Assembly: GCA_023414155.1 (NCBI GenBank)
Contig: JAEZOG010000103.1
Span: 1 to 5,830 of the forward strand
DNA: 5,830 bases
Reading direction: 5' to 3'
DNA from: Cyanobacteria bacterium OH_CFB_184
GTDB taxonomy: Bacteria > Cyanobacteriota > Vampirovibrionia > Gastranaerophilales > Gastranaerophilaceae
Under the pieces are notes generated by a model. The model was not told the origin of the DNA and did no database searches. It saw only the letters and a list, made by a program, of their open reading frames with translations. How positions within the stretch are numbered: position 1 is the stretch's first letter; each line of letters opens with the position of its first letter. The position numbers were made by a program, and so were the translations under genes. Shown here piece after piece: positions 1 through 5,830 of the stretch.

Positions 1-251
1 TCATAGTACCGGGTATAAACGATAATACAGCTGAGATTGACGCATTTTTAAAAAATTCAAACGAAGCACAAATCAAGTACGTTTTAATCGATATAGAAAG
101 ATTTTGGTTTCAAGAAAACATAAATAATCTTCCCGAAAACATACTATTTCTTATAAATTACTTTTTAACTAAAGCCCAAGAGTACAAAATGGATGCAAAA
201 CCTTTTGATAGGGCAATTTTAGCTTTAAATAACGTTAAAAAAGAATTTTAG
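1..251 (+). CDS. C-terminal fragment of a probable radical SAM protein (5' end outside window)
   Basis: This is an open frame from position 3 to the TAG at 249-251, giving 82 residues with no start in view. Near its beginning it reads IVPGINDN followed by an acidic helix. The pattern hydrophobic-x-P/K-G-[VIL]-N/T-D-[NDS] is typical of a late strand and loop of the radical SAM barrel, as in activases, RlmN-type enzymes and SPASM-type proteins. A hydrophobic strand (YVLIDIERFWF) comes next, then a helical tail containing FLINYFLTKAQEYK, which fits the last strand and closing helix of that fold. The CxxxCxxC cluster that would prove the family would lie upstream and cannot be seen. The substrate cannot be inferred. 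The gene converges on era and the two stop codons overlap by 4 bases. Codon use resembles the rest of the window. The coding call is firm; the family call is moderate. Confidence 0.6.
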   Translation, partial: IVPGINDNTAEIDAFLKNSNEAQIKYVLIDIERFWFQENINNLPENILFLINYFLTKAQEYKMDAKPFDRAILALNNVKKEF

Positions 252-1132
252 TACAAGTCAGTAGCGGCATCAGAAGATCGCCAATTTTTTCTAACTTTTA
301 CTTGTAAATCTAAAAATACTTTTTTATCAGCAACTTCTTCAAGCTCGATTCTTGACTCTGTACCAATTTTTTTAAGCATTTGTGCGTTTTTGCCGATTAA
401 GATACCTTTTTGGCTATCTTGCTCAACATAAATATTAGCGAATATTCTATCGATAGTTTCTTTTTCTTCATACCTGTCAATAACAACAGCGACAGAGTGA
501 GGAATTTCTTCTCTTGTATTTATTAATATTTTTTCTCTTATGATTTCACGAGCAATATCTCTCATAGTTTCATCAGTCAGTTCATCTTCATCGTAGATTT
601 TTTCGCCTTTTGGAAGTTTTCTTACGATGTTATCGATAAGAGTATCAATATTTCTGCCTGTTTTCGCTGAAATTTTTATACAAGGCAGATTAGTTTCAAA
701 CAATAATTTATAGCTTAAAAGATTTTGCTCTCTTTTCAAAGGATCTTTTATCAAGTCAAGCTTGTTTAAAACAATCAAGATCGGCATTTTAGTTTTTTTC
801 AGCAGGTTTTCAACAATCCATTTATCGCCTCTACCTGCAGGTTCAGAAGCATCCACTACAAACATAATCAAATCAGCATCAGGCAGTGCAAGCTTTGTTT
901 CATCTAGCAGGTACTCGCCTAGTTTATCAAGCGGTTTGTGCACCCCTGGAGTGTCTACAAAGACTATTTGAGCATCTTCATTCGTAAATATGCCTTTTAT
1001 TCTTCTTCTTGTAGTTTGAGGCTTGTCTGTTGCAATTGCAATCTTTTGTCCAATAACTTTGTTTAAAATTGTAGACTTCCCGACATTTGGTCTTCCGACA
1101 ATTCCTACAAAACCTGATTTATAATGTTTCAT
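248..1132 (-). CDS. era: GTPase Era, ribosome (30S) assembly factor
   Basis: Era is a GTP-hydrolysing switch that binds the 3' end of 16S rRNA and assists 30S maturation at the membrane and cytoplasm. The 294-residue product has the expected length (about 300) and both domains. In the GTPase domain, G1 is GRPNVGKST (13-21), G2 is PQTTR (38-42), G3 is DTPG (60-63), G4 is NKLD (123-126) and G5 is SAK (155-157). The C-terminal KH domain spans about 200-285, with REEIPHS at 207-213 and the family-typical VKVRKNW at 278-284. The ATG at 1130-1132 gives MKHYKSGFVGIVGRPN, the normal short lead-in to G1. An in-frame ATG at 1174 would add 14 Lys-rich residues and enlarge the overlap with the upstream gene, so it is not preferred. 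A purine-rich stretch (GAAGAAAAGAAAG) precedes the start, but there is no strong Shine-Dalgarno core. The start overlaps the end of the CDF-CorC gene by 14 bases, which suggests translational coupling. The KH loop reads GKNA (247-250) where GxxG is usual. Confidence 0.97.
   Translation of the reverse strand: MKHYKSGFVGIVGRPNVGKSTILNKVIGQKIAIATDKPQTTRRRIKGIFTNEDAQIVFVDTPGVHKPLDKLGEYLLDETKLALPDADLIMFVVDASEPAGRGDKWIVENLLKKTKMPILIVLNKLDLIKDPLKREQNLLSYKLLFETNLPCIKISAKTGRNIDTLIDNIVRKLPKGEKIYDEDELTDETMRDIAREIIREKILINTREEIPHSVAVVIDRYEEKETIDRIFANIYVEQDSQKGILIGKNAQMLKKIGTESRIELEEVADKKVFLDLQVKVRKNWRSSDAATDLY
266..290 (+). terminator. possible intrinsic terminator for the upstream plus-strand gene, inside the era 3' end
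   Basis: GGCATC (266-271) can pair with GATCGCC (276-282) around an AGAA loop, with one bulged C at 279. A run of six T follows at 285-290. This has the form of a rho-independent terminator for plus-strand transcription, starting 15 bases after the TAG of the upstream gene. It lies entirely within era codons. The T run comes from the Lys-Asn codons of era's conserved KNWR segment, so part of the pattern is imposed by protein coding. The stem is short and bulged, so the call is tentative. On the minus strand the same hairpin is not followed by a T run, so it would not stop era transcription. Confidence 0.3.
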
Positions 1133-2957
1133 TATTTTCTTTCTTTTCTTCTTCCAAATCAACAAAAGGCACATCTCTGAACATTTGAAGCCTTACGATT
1201 CTTCGTCCGTCTAATTCAAGGACTGTGTATGTAATATTTTTATCAGTTATTACATCACCAAGTTCAGGTTCTCTACCGAGAAGTCCAAATACATACCCGC
1301 CTAATGTTTGAAAATCTTCATTTGAAACATCAAGGTCAAATCTTTCATTTATATCATCAATATTCATATCAGAAGAAACACTCAAGGTATTTTCGTCGAT
1401 TTTTATAATCTCAGCAACAGGAGCTTCATCAAATTCATCATAAATTTCGCCGACTATTTCTTCAAGAATATCTTCAATAGTAACAATACCAGCTAAGCCA
1501 CCGTGTTCATCTACTATCGCTGCAATTTGGCTTTTTGAAGAAGTAAAATCACTCAATAAATCACTAATAAATTTATTTTCCGGAATAACTAAAATTTCTC
1601 TTGCAAGTAATTTTATGTCAAAATCTTCTTCAACTCTGTTTTTTACAGCTTTTAAAACATCTTTTGCATTGATAACACCAACCAAATTATCGACGTTGCC
1701 TTCATAGATAGGTATTCTCGTGTGACCAGATTCTACAATTACATCTATAAGATTATCAAGCGACTCTTTTACGTCAACAAGGGTAATTCTAGGACGCGGG
1801 ATCATAATTTCTTTAACAACAGTCTGAGCAAAACTGTAAAAGTTAGAAAGCATATTAGCTTCGTGAGTATCTATTACAGATATTTTTTCGCCTTCTTCGA
1901 TTATTTTATCGAATTTATCTTCCCAATTTTCTTCTTTATCATCTGCAACTATTTCAACTGCGACGTGAGAAACGTTAGAAATATGTTTTCTAATCCTGCG
2001 CTCTAAACGATCTGCTATATCATCGGCGTCTTTTACCTGAATCTCAGGATCCACTTCGATTTCTATATTAACAATAAGTCCAGATGCTCCCATATCCATT
2101 GTTTTGAGCTCGTGAACACAAGCAATTCCATTTATTTCATCTGCAAGGTTTTTTATAATTTCTTCTGTTTGAGGTTCAGCTGACTGGCCTGTCAAAAAGG
2201 TTACATTGTTTTTTAACAAATATATCGCCAAACAAAACAGTATCGTACCGATTAAGATAGAAGCAACTGCATCAGGGAGATAAGCCAAATCTTTTGGCAA
2301 TACGAATTTAGAAAACGTCAATGCAACTAATGCAATCAAAACACCTGTCCAAGCGGCAACATCTTCATACCAGACAAACTTTGTAGTCGGGCTTTTTATT
2401 TTACTTACAAGTTTTATTGATTTTACAAAATTGGTAAATCCGTCTCTCAACTCAACATTAGCTTCTGCCAGAACAGCTTTTGCTGCGCTATTTACTGCCC
2501 AAGTTTCAAAAAGAATACTAAGAACAAGCGTTAAAGCTATCCAGTAATAATTATTTAATAAGACATCTATTTCATGATGAGTGTGGATAAGCTTGTCAAA
2601 ACCGCTGTATAAAGCGACCATAGTACCTGCCAGCATCAATATACTAGCAAATAATGCCCATATATTTGCTTCTAGCCCGTAGCCAAAAGGATGGCATTCA
2701 TCAGCTGGTCTTGAGCCTCTTTTTAACCCTACCAAGAGACAAACGCTGTTGAATGAATCTACAAAAGAGTGGGCTGCTTCTGAAAGCATCGCGGAACTTG
2801 ATGAAATAACAGCACAAATAAGCTTTATCGTAGCTATTCCTAGATTGGCAATCAACGCTCTAATTACTGCCAAATACTTTGACTTACCTACTTCACATAT
2901 GTTATTGTCTGAATCTTGAGTGTTAATTATTTGGGACGAACTACTATCTGATGACAT
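1119..2957 (-). CDS. fusion protein: CDF (ZnT9-like) cation transporter joined to CorC/HlyC CBS module
   Basis: This 612-residue protein is probably an inner-membrane metal transporter with a large cytosolic regulatory region. Residues 1-25 form a polar, Ser-rich tail. Six hydrophobic helices lie near 29-50, 55-77, 97-118, 137-156, 199-218 and 226-248. CDF marks are the HSFVD motif (H63, D67) in helix 2, HPFGYG (89-94), DAVASILIG (229-237) and a CDF cytosolic domain at about 257-338. HPFGYG and the helix 5 Glu-Asp (198-199) resemble the ZnT9 branch. CDF proteins usually exchange Zn, Mn, Fe or Co for protons; the metal here is unknown. Residues 345-592 match CorC: IEEGEKISVID (353-363), EIMIPRPR (383-390), CBS1 to about 436, CBS2 about 453-505 with EHGGLAGIVTIEDILEEIVGEI (484-505, including the usual nucleotide-site T493 and D496), then CorC_HlyC to about 592 and an acidic tail. 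No DUF21 domain is present. The start is fixed by an in-frame TAA two codons upstream and by an AAGG ribosome binding site. It is the first gene of a unit with era. Confidence 0.93.
   Translation of the reverse strand: MSSDSSSSQIINTQDSDNNICEVGKSKYLAVIRALIANLGIATIKLICAVISSSSAMLSEAAHSFVDSFNSVCLLVGLKRGSRPADECHPFGYGLEANIWALFASILMLAGTMVALYSGFDKLIHTHHEIDVLLNNYYWIALTLVLSILFETWAVNSAAKAVLAEANVELRDGFTNFVKSIKLVSKIKSPTTKFVWYEDVAAWTGVLIALVALTFSKFVLPKDLAYLPDAVASILIGTILFCLAIYLLKNNVTFLTGQSAEPQTEEIIKNLADEINGIACVHELKTMDMGASGLIVNIEIEVDPEIQVKDADDIADRLERRIRKHISNVSHVAVEIVADDKEENWEDKFDKIIEEGEKISVIDTHEANMLSNFYSFAQTVVKEIMIPRPRITLVDVKESLDNLIDVIVESGHTRIPIYEGNVDNLVGVINAKDVLKAVKNRVEEDFDIKLLAREILVIPENKFISDLLSDFTSSKSQIAAIVDEHGGLAGIVTIEDILEEIVGEIYDEFDEAPVAEIIKIDENTLSVSSDMNIDDINERFDLDVSNEDFQTLGGYVFGLLGREPELGDVITDKNITYTVLELDGRRIVRLQMFRDVPFVDLEEEKKENNETL
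1121..1135 (-). promoter_or_regulatory. inverted repeat covering the era start codon at the gene overlap
   Basis: Read in the mRNA sense, the sequence is ATAATG-AAA-CATTAT, a perfect 6-bp inverted repeat with a 3-base loop. The left arm contains the era ATG. The right arm runs up to the TAA stop of the upstream CDF-CorC gene, whose first base it shares. A hairpin here would be weak, with one G-C pair. A ribosome finishing the upstream gene would disrupt it, which fits coupled translation of era, whose own ribosome binding site is poor. The repeat is seen directly; the regulatory role is inference. Confidence 0.35.
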
Positions 2958-2963
2958 TTTTTA

Positions 2964-2968
2964 CCTTA
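2964..2968 (-). promoter_or_regulatory. ribosome binding site of the CDF-CorC gene
   Basis: In the mRNA sense TAAGG lies 6 bases before the ATG at 2957. An in-frame TAA (2961-2963) sits between it and the ATG, so the reading frame cannot begin further upstream. The next in-frame ATG (residue 57) would remove the first membrane helix. Confidence 0.7.
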
Positions 2969-3028
2969 TCTTATTGTTAAATGCACTTCAAATTTAAAAA
3001 AATAATATAAGCTACATTTAGCAAGATT

Positions 3029-3057
3029 ATTATAATTGAAAAGAAATAAAAAGTCTA
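3029..3057 (-). promoter_or_regulatory. candidate sigma-70-type promoter for the CDF-CorC/era unit
   Basis: On the minus strand a perfect -10 box TATAAT (3034-3029) is preceded, after a 17-base spacer, by TAGACT (3057-3052), which matches 4 of 6 positions of TTGACA. This would start transcription near 3022 and give a leader of about 65 bases. The region is very AT-rich, so TATAAT-like words arise easily by chance. The spacing and the perfect -10 make it the best candidate seen on this strand. Confidence 0.4.
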
Positions 3058-3065
3058 TTTATAAA
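3036..3065 (+). promoter_or_regulatory. candidate sigma-70-type promoter for alaS
   Basis: TTGAAA (3036-3041, 5 of 6 to consensus) and TATAAA (3060-3065, 5 of 6) are separated by 18 bases. Transcription would begin near 3072, giving a leader of about 98 bases. It overlaps the candidate minus-strand promoter back to back, so the two might compete for polymerase. Other -10-like words nearer alaS (TAAAAT at 3131, TATTAT at 3136) have no acceptable -35 partner. No T-box specifier stem or antiterminator is recognisable in the leader. Confidence 0.4.
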
Positions 3066-3157
3066 AGCCTGAACATCTATTCCCGATGAAATAATCGATA
3101 TATATTATGCGGAGAGAAAATCTTTTGTAGTAAAATATTATCAAGCAAAAACAATAA

Positions 3158-3164
3158 AAGGAAG
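3158..3164 (+). promoter_or_regulatory. ribosome binding site of alaS
   Basis: AAGGAAG ends 5 bases before the ATG at 3170, with its AGGA core 7 bases away. An in-frame TAA directly precedes the ATG (3167-3169), so the start of alaS is fixed at 3170 or later. The N-terminal residues match the usual beginning of the family. Confidence 0.8.
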
Positions 3165-3169
3165 TATAA

Positions 3170-5788
3170 ATGACAAACAAGCTTAGCGGAAATGAAATAA
3201 GAAGAGCATTTTTAAACTTTTTTAAAGATAAACACCAACACACTGAAGTAAAAAGTTCGAGCCTGGTGCCTGATAATCCGACAGTATTGTTGACTACAGC
3301 AGGTATGTTGCAATTTGTGCCATACTTCTTGGGTTTAGAACAAGCTCCTTATGAACCTAAAAGAGCGACTACTTGTCAAAAATGCGCTAGAGCGGGTGGA
3401 AAAGATTCTGACATAGAAAATGTCGGTAGAACCCCAAGACATCATACTTTCTTTGAAATGTTAGGAAACTTCAGTTTTGGTGATTACTTCAAAAAAGAAA
3501 TCATTCCTTGGAGCTGGGATTTTGTCACAAGCTATTTAAAACTTGATCCAAACAAACTTTGGATTACTGTCTTTGAAACAGATGATGAAGCATTTGATAT
3601 TTGGCATAAAGATGTTGGAGTACCAAAAGAAAGAATTCTAAGAAAAGGTAAAAAAGATAATTTCTGGGGCCCTCCAGGAGCATCTGGTCCTTGCGGCCCT
3701 TGTTCAGAGATCCATTATGATCTAGGAGCAGACCTTGCTTGTAGTGACGACTGTTCAATAGATACGTGCGAATGCGACAGATGGGTTGAAATTTGGAACC
3801 TTGTGTTTATGGAACTTTTCCAAGATGAAGAAGGCAATCTTTCTCCGCTTGAAAAGAAAAACGTTGATACGGGAATGGGTTTAGAGAGAATAACAATGGT
3901 TGTTCAAGGCAAAACTTCAACGTTTGAAACTGACCTTTTGACACCTGTATTAAACAAAGTTTCAGAGATGACAAATGTAGAATACAAAAAAGACGATAAA
4001 ACAGATGTTTCTCTAAGAATAATCACAGACCACGCAAGATGCGTAACCTTTATGATTAACGATGGAATTATCCCCGGCAATGAAGGCCGCAACTACGTAT
4101 TAAGAATGATATTAAGACGCGCTTTAAGACACGGGAAAATGCTCGGACTTGATCTTCCGTTTTTGTATAATTTAACAGATACAATAATTGATAATTACAA
4201 AGAGGCTTATCCAGAGCTTGAAGTAAACAAAGAGAAAATCAAAAAAACCATAAAACAAGAAGAAGAAAGGTTCAAAGTCACTCTAGATAGAGGCTACAAA
4301 ATGATTAGCGACCTTTTAGAAGAAAACAAAGATATAGATGGCGAAAATGCCTTCAAGTTATATGATACGTTTGGATTCCCTCTAGAATTAACGACTGAAA
4401 TAGCTCTTGAAAAAGGTTTAAAAGTCGATGTTGAAGGTTTCAACAAAGCGATGAAAGAACAAAAACAAAGAGCAAAAGCAGCAACCCAAAAAATAAGCTT
4501 AACTAACGATTTGATATATGTTGATATTGAAAACAAATTCGGCTCAACTGAATTTTTAGGTTATGAAGAAAAAGAAGCTAAAGCAAAAGTCGTTGCCACA
4601 GTTGAAGTAGATGGATTTGTCGACATAGTATTAGACAAAACACCATTCTATGCTGAATCAGGCGGTCAAGTTGGTGACGTAGGAACAATAGAAAACGAGA
4701 ACTTTAAAGCTGAAGTGCTAAATACTTTTAAAGTAAACAAGCTTTTTGTTCACAGAGCTCAAATCATTAACGGCGAAGTAACTGTCGGAGATGAAGTAAC
4801 AGCTAAAATAGACGCAAAACGCAGAAATAACATAACTATCCACCATACAAACGCTCACCTTTTACAAGCAGCACTAATAAAAGTACTCGGTGATGAGGTT
4901 AAACAAGCAGGTTCTCAAGTTGAAGAAGGAAGAACAAGATTCGATTTTTCTTTCTCAAGAGGATTGACTGCTGATGAAGTCAAAAAAGTAGAGGAACTAA
5001 TAAACGAGTGGATAGCTGACGATTACAAACAGCAAACGACTCTTATGAACATCGAAGAAGCCAAAAAAGCAGGTGCGATGGCATTATTCGGAGAAAAATA
5101 CGAAGAAGATGTCAGAGTAGTAAAAGTTGGAAATATTTCAGCTGAACTATGCGGAGGAACTCACGTGAGTTCTACTTCTCAAATCAGATTAACCAAAATA
5201 ACTTCTGAAAGTGCTATCGCAGCAGGTTCAAGAAGAATAGAAGCGGTATGCGGAGACAGTGCTTTTGAATATTTAAATGAAAAAGCTGCTGAACTTGATA
5301 AACTTGCAAACAAATTCAAAGCCCCAGTTTCAGAGGTTATGACAAGAGTTGAAAAACTTATGGAAGACAATAAATCACTTCAAAATGAACTTGGTAAGAT
5401 AAAAGCAGAAACTGCTAAACAACAATTCCAGACCCTGATTGATAAAGCTCAAGAAATATCAGGTGGCAAATTGCTAGTCGCTAAAGTCGACGGATTTGAC
5501 TCTCAAGCAGTAAAAACCGGTATGGATATGATATCTTCAAAACTGGGCGAAAGCGTTATTGTTTTCGTGTCAAAAGTAAACGAAGAACAAGTCTTTATTA
5601 TGGTTAAAGCTGATGATTCTTTTGTGAAAAAAGGAATCAACGCCGGTCAGATAGTAGGAAAAATTGCTCAAGCAACAGGTGGTAAAGGTGGCGGAAGATC
5701 AAACTTCGCTCAAGGAGCAGGCAAAGATCCTAAAAACATCGAAACCGTTCTAAAAGAAGTTGAATCAGATATTAAAAATCTATTATAA
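3170..5788 (+). CDS. alaS: alanine--tRNA ligase (AlaRS)
   Basis: AlaRS charges tRNA-Ala with alanine in two ATP-dependent steps and hydrolyses mischarged Ser- or Gly-tRNA-Ala. At 872 residues it is full length for a bacterial enzyme. The class II catalytic core is in residues 1-240: TTAGMLQFVPYF (42-53), CQKC (69-72), TFFEMLGNFSFGDYF (93-107) and the motif 3 region NVDTGMGLERI (231-241). A Cys-rich insert (C191, C195, C200, C202) precedes DRWVEIWNLVF; similar CDCDR-type inserts are common in clostridial and bacillar AlaRS. The tRNA-recognition region with GRNYVLRMILRRALRHG (306-322) follows. The editing domain has ESGGQVGD (496-503), the zinc/catalytic HTNAH (559-563) and CGGTH (661-665), so proofreading should be intact. 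A heptad-like charged helix at about 700-755 leads to the C-Ala domain with GGKGGGRSNFAQGAG (837-851). The gene is alone on this strand, diverges from the CDF-CorC unit and ends in its own terminator. No truncation or frameshift is seen. Confidence 0.99.
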   Translation: MTNKLSGNEIRRAFLNFFKDKHQHTEVKSSSLVPDNPTVLLTTAGMLQFVPYFLGLEQAPYEPKRATTCQKCARAGGKDSDIENVGRTPRHHTFFEMLGNFSFGDYFKKEIIPWSWDFVTSYLKLDPNKLWITVFETDDEAFDIWHKDVGVPKERILRKGKKDNFWGPPGASGPCGPCSEIHYDLGADLACSDDCSIDTCECDRWVEIWNLVFMELFQDEEGNLSPLEKKNVDTGMGLERITMVVQGKTSTFETDLLTPVLNKVSEMTNVEYKKDDKTDVSLRIITDHARCVTFMINDGIIPGNEGRNYVLRMILRRALRHGKMLGLDLPFLYNLTDTIIDNYKEAYPELEVNKEKIKKTIKQEEERFKVTLDRGYKMISDLLEENKDIDGENAFKLYDTFGFPLELTTEIALEKGLKVDVEGFNKAMKEQKQRAKAATQKISLTNDLIYVDIENKFGSTEFLGYEEKEAKAKVVATVEVDGFVDIVLDKTPFYAESGGQVGDVGTIENENFKAEVLNTFKVNKLFVHRAQIINGEVTVGDEVTAKIDAKRRNNITIHHTNAHLLQAALIKVLGDEVKQAGSQVEEGRTRFDFSFSRGLTADEVKKVEELINEWIADDYKQQTTLMNIEEAKKAGAMALFGEKYEEDVRVVKVGNISAELCGGTHVSSTSQIRLTKITSESAIAAGSRRIEAVCGDSAFEYLNEKAAELDKLANKFKAPVSEVMTRVEKLMEDNKSLQNELGKIKAETAKQQFQTLIDKAQEISGGKLLVAKVDGFDSQAVKTGMDMISSKLGESVIVFVSKVNEEQVFIMVKADDSFVKKGINAGQIVGKIAQATGGKGGGRSNFAQGAGKDPKNIETVLKEVESDIKNLL

Positions 5789-5793
5789 AAAAT

Positions 5794-5817
5794 AAGAGCC
5801 TCAGATGAGGCTCTTTT
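5794..5817 (+). terminator. intrinsic terminator of alaS
   Basis: AAGAGCCTC (5794-5802) and GAGGCTCTT (5807-5815) form a perfect 9-bp stem with a 4-base AGAT loop. TTTT (5814-5817) overlaps the stem end, and an AT-rich stretch follows. It begins 6 bases after the alaS stop. The left side is preceded by a run of A (5787-5792), so on the minus strand the stem is followed by T-rich sequence. It may therefore also stop transcription arriving from the right. Confidence 0.92.
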
Positions 5818-5830
5818 AATTATCTATTAA

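Noticed and set aside
762..971. 69-codon plus-strand open frame inside era
   Set aside because: It is antisense to the Era GTPase motifs, with no ribosome binding site or recognisable domain; it is a shadow frame.
1132..1174. upstream ATG at 1174 as the era start
   Set aside because: It would add 14 Lys/Arg-rich residues not typical of Era and increase the overlap with the upstream gene to 56 bases. The ATG at 1132 gives the family-typical N-terminus.
1722..2006. 94-codon plus-strand open frame rich in Phe/Tyr/Ile
   Set aside because: It is antisense to the CBS/CorC coding region. Its hydrophobic look comes from complementing Glu/Lys/Asp-rich codons.
3011..3022. GCTA-CATT-TAGC inverted repeat
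   Set aside because: A 4-bp arm repeat is expected by chance at this length; there is no second copy or known operator match.
3072..3169. possible T-box or other riboswitch in the alaS leader
   Set aside because: The leader is only about 98 bases by the candidate promoter, with no T-box core, no terminator hairpin before the start and only 5-bp AT-rich stems.
3055..3243. 62-codon minus-strand open frame across the intergenic region and the alaS start
   Set aside because: It overlaps the alaS ribosome binding site and first codons, has no ribosome binding site of its own and shows no domain. The AT-rich hydrophobic composition is expected by chance.

Overview
The window is AT-rich bacterial DNA, dense with genes and using the standard code. 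The arginine codon AGA and A/T-ending codons are common. It looks like a chromosomal housekeeping locus. The proteins alone do not fix the taxon. The low GC content and a probable radical-SAM gene suggest an anaerobe, possibly a gut-type non-photosynthetic cyanobacterial relative (Gastranaerophilales/Melainabacteria) or a clostridial-type lineage. That placement is an inference.

Layout: positions 1-251 (+) hold the last 82 codons of a gene that starts outside the window, probably the C-terminal end of a radical SAM enzyme. It meets era tail to tail with a 4-base overlap of the stop codons. The ribosome-assembly GTPase gene era runs on the minus strand (248-1132). Directly upstream of it and overlapping its start by 14 bases, also on the minus strand, is a 612-residue gene (1119-2957). 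This gene encodes an unusual fusion: a complete six-helix cation diffusion facilitator (CDF, ZnT9-like) followed by a complete CorC/HlyC cytosolic module (CBS pair plus CorC_HlyC domain). A 212-base divergent intergenic region (2958-3169) then separates this operon from alaS on the plus strand (3170-5788), which is full length and closed by a strong intrinsic terminator at 5794-5817.

How the genes fit together: the fusion gene and era form a compact two-gene unit whose overlap suggests translational coupling. CorC-type proteins (YbeX) and Era both have known links to ribosome biogenesis and magnesium/metal homeostasis in other bacteria, so the pairing may be functional. alaS is transcribed divergently and shares only the intergenic control region.

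The most noteworthy observation is the CDF-CorC fusion. In CorC/CNNM proteins the membrane part is normally a DUF21 domain; here a transporter of a different family takes that place. No CRISPR array, tRNA, rRNA, insertion sequence or phage feature is visible.
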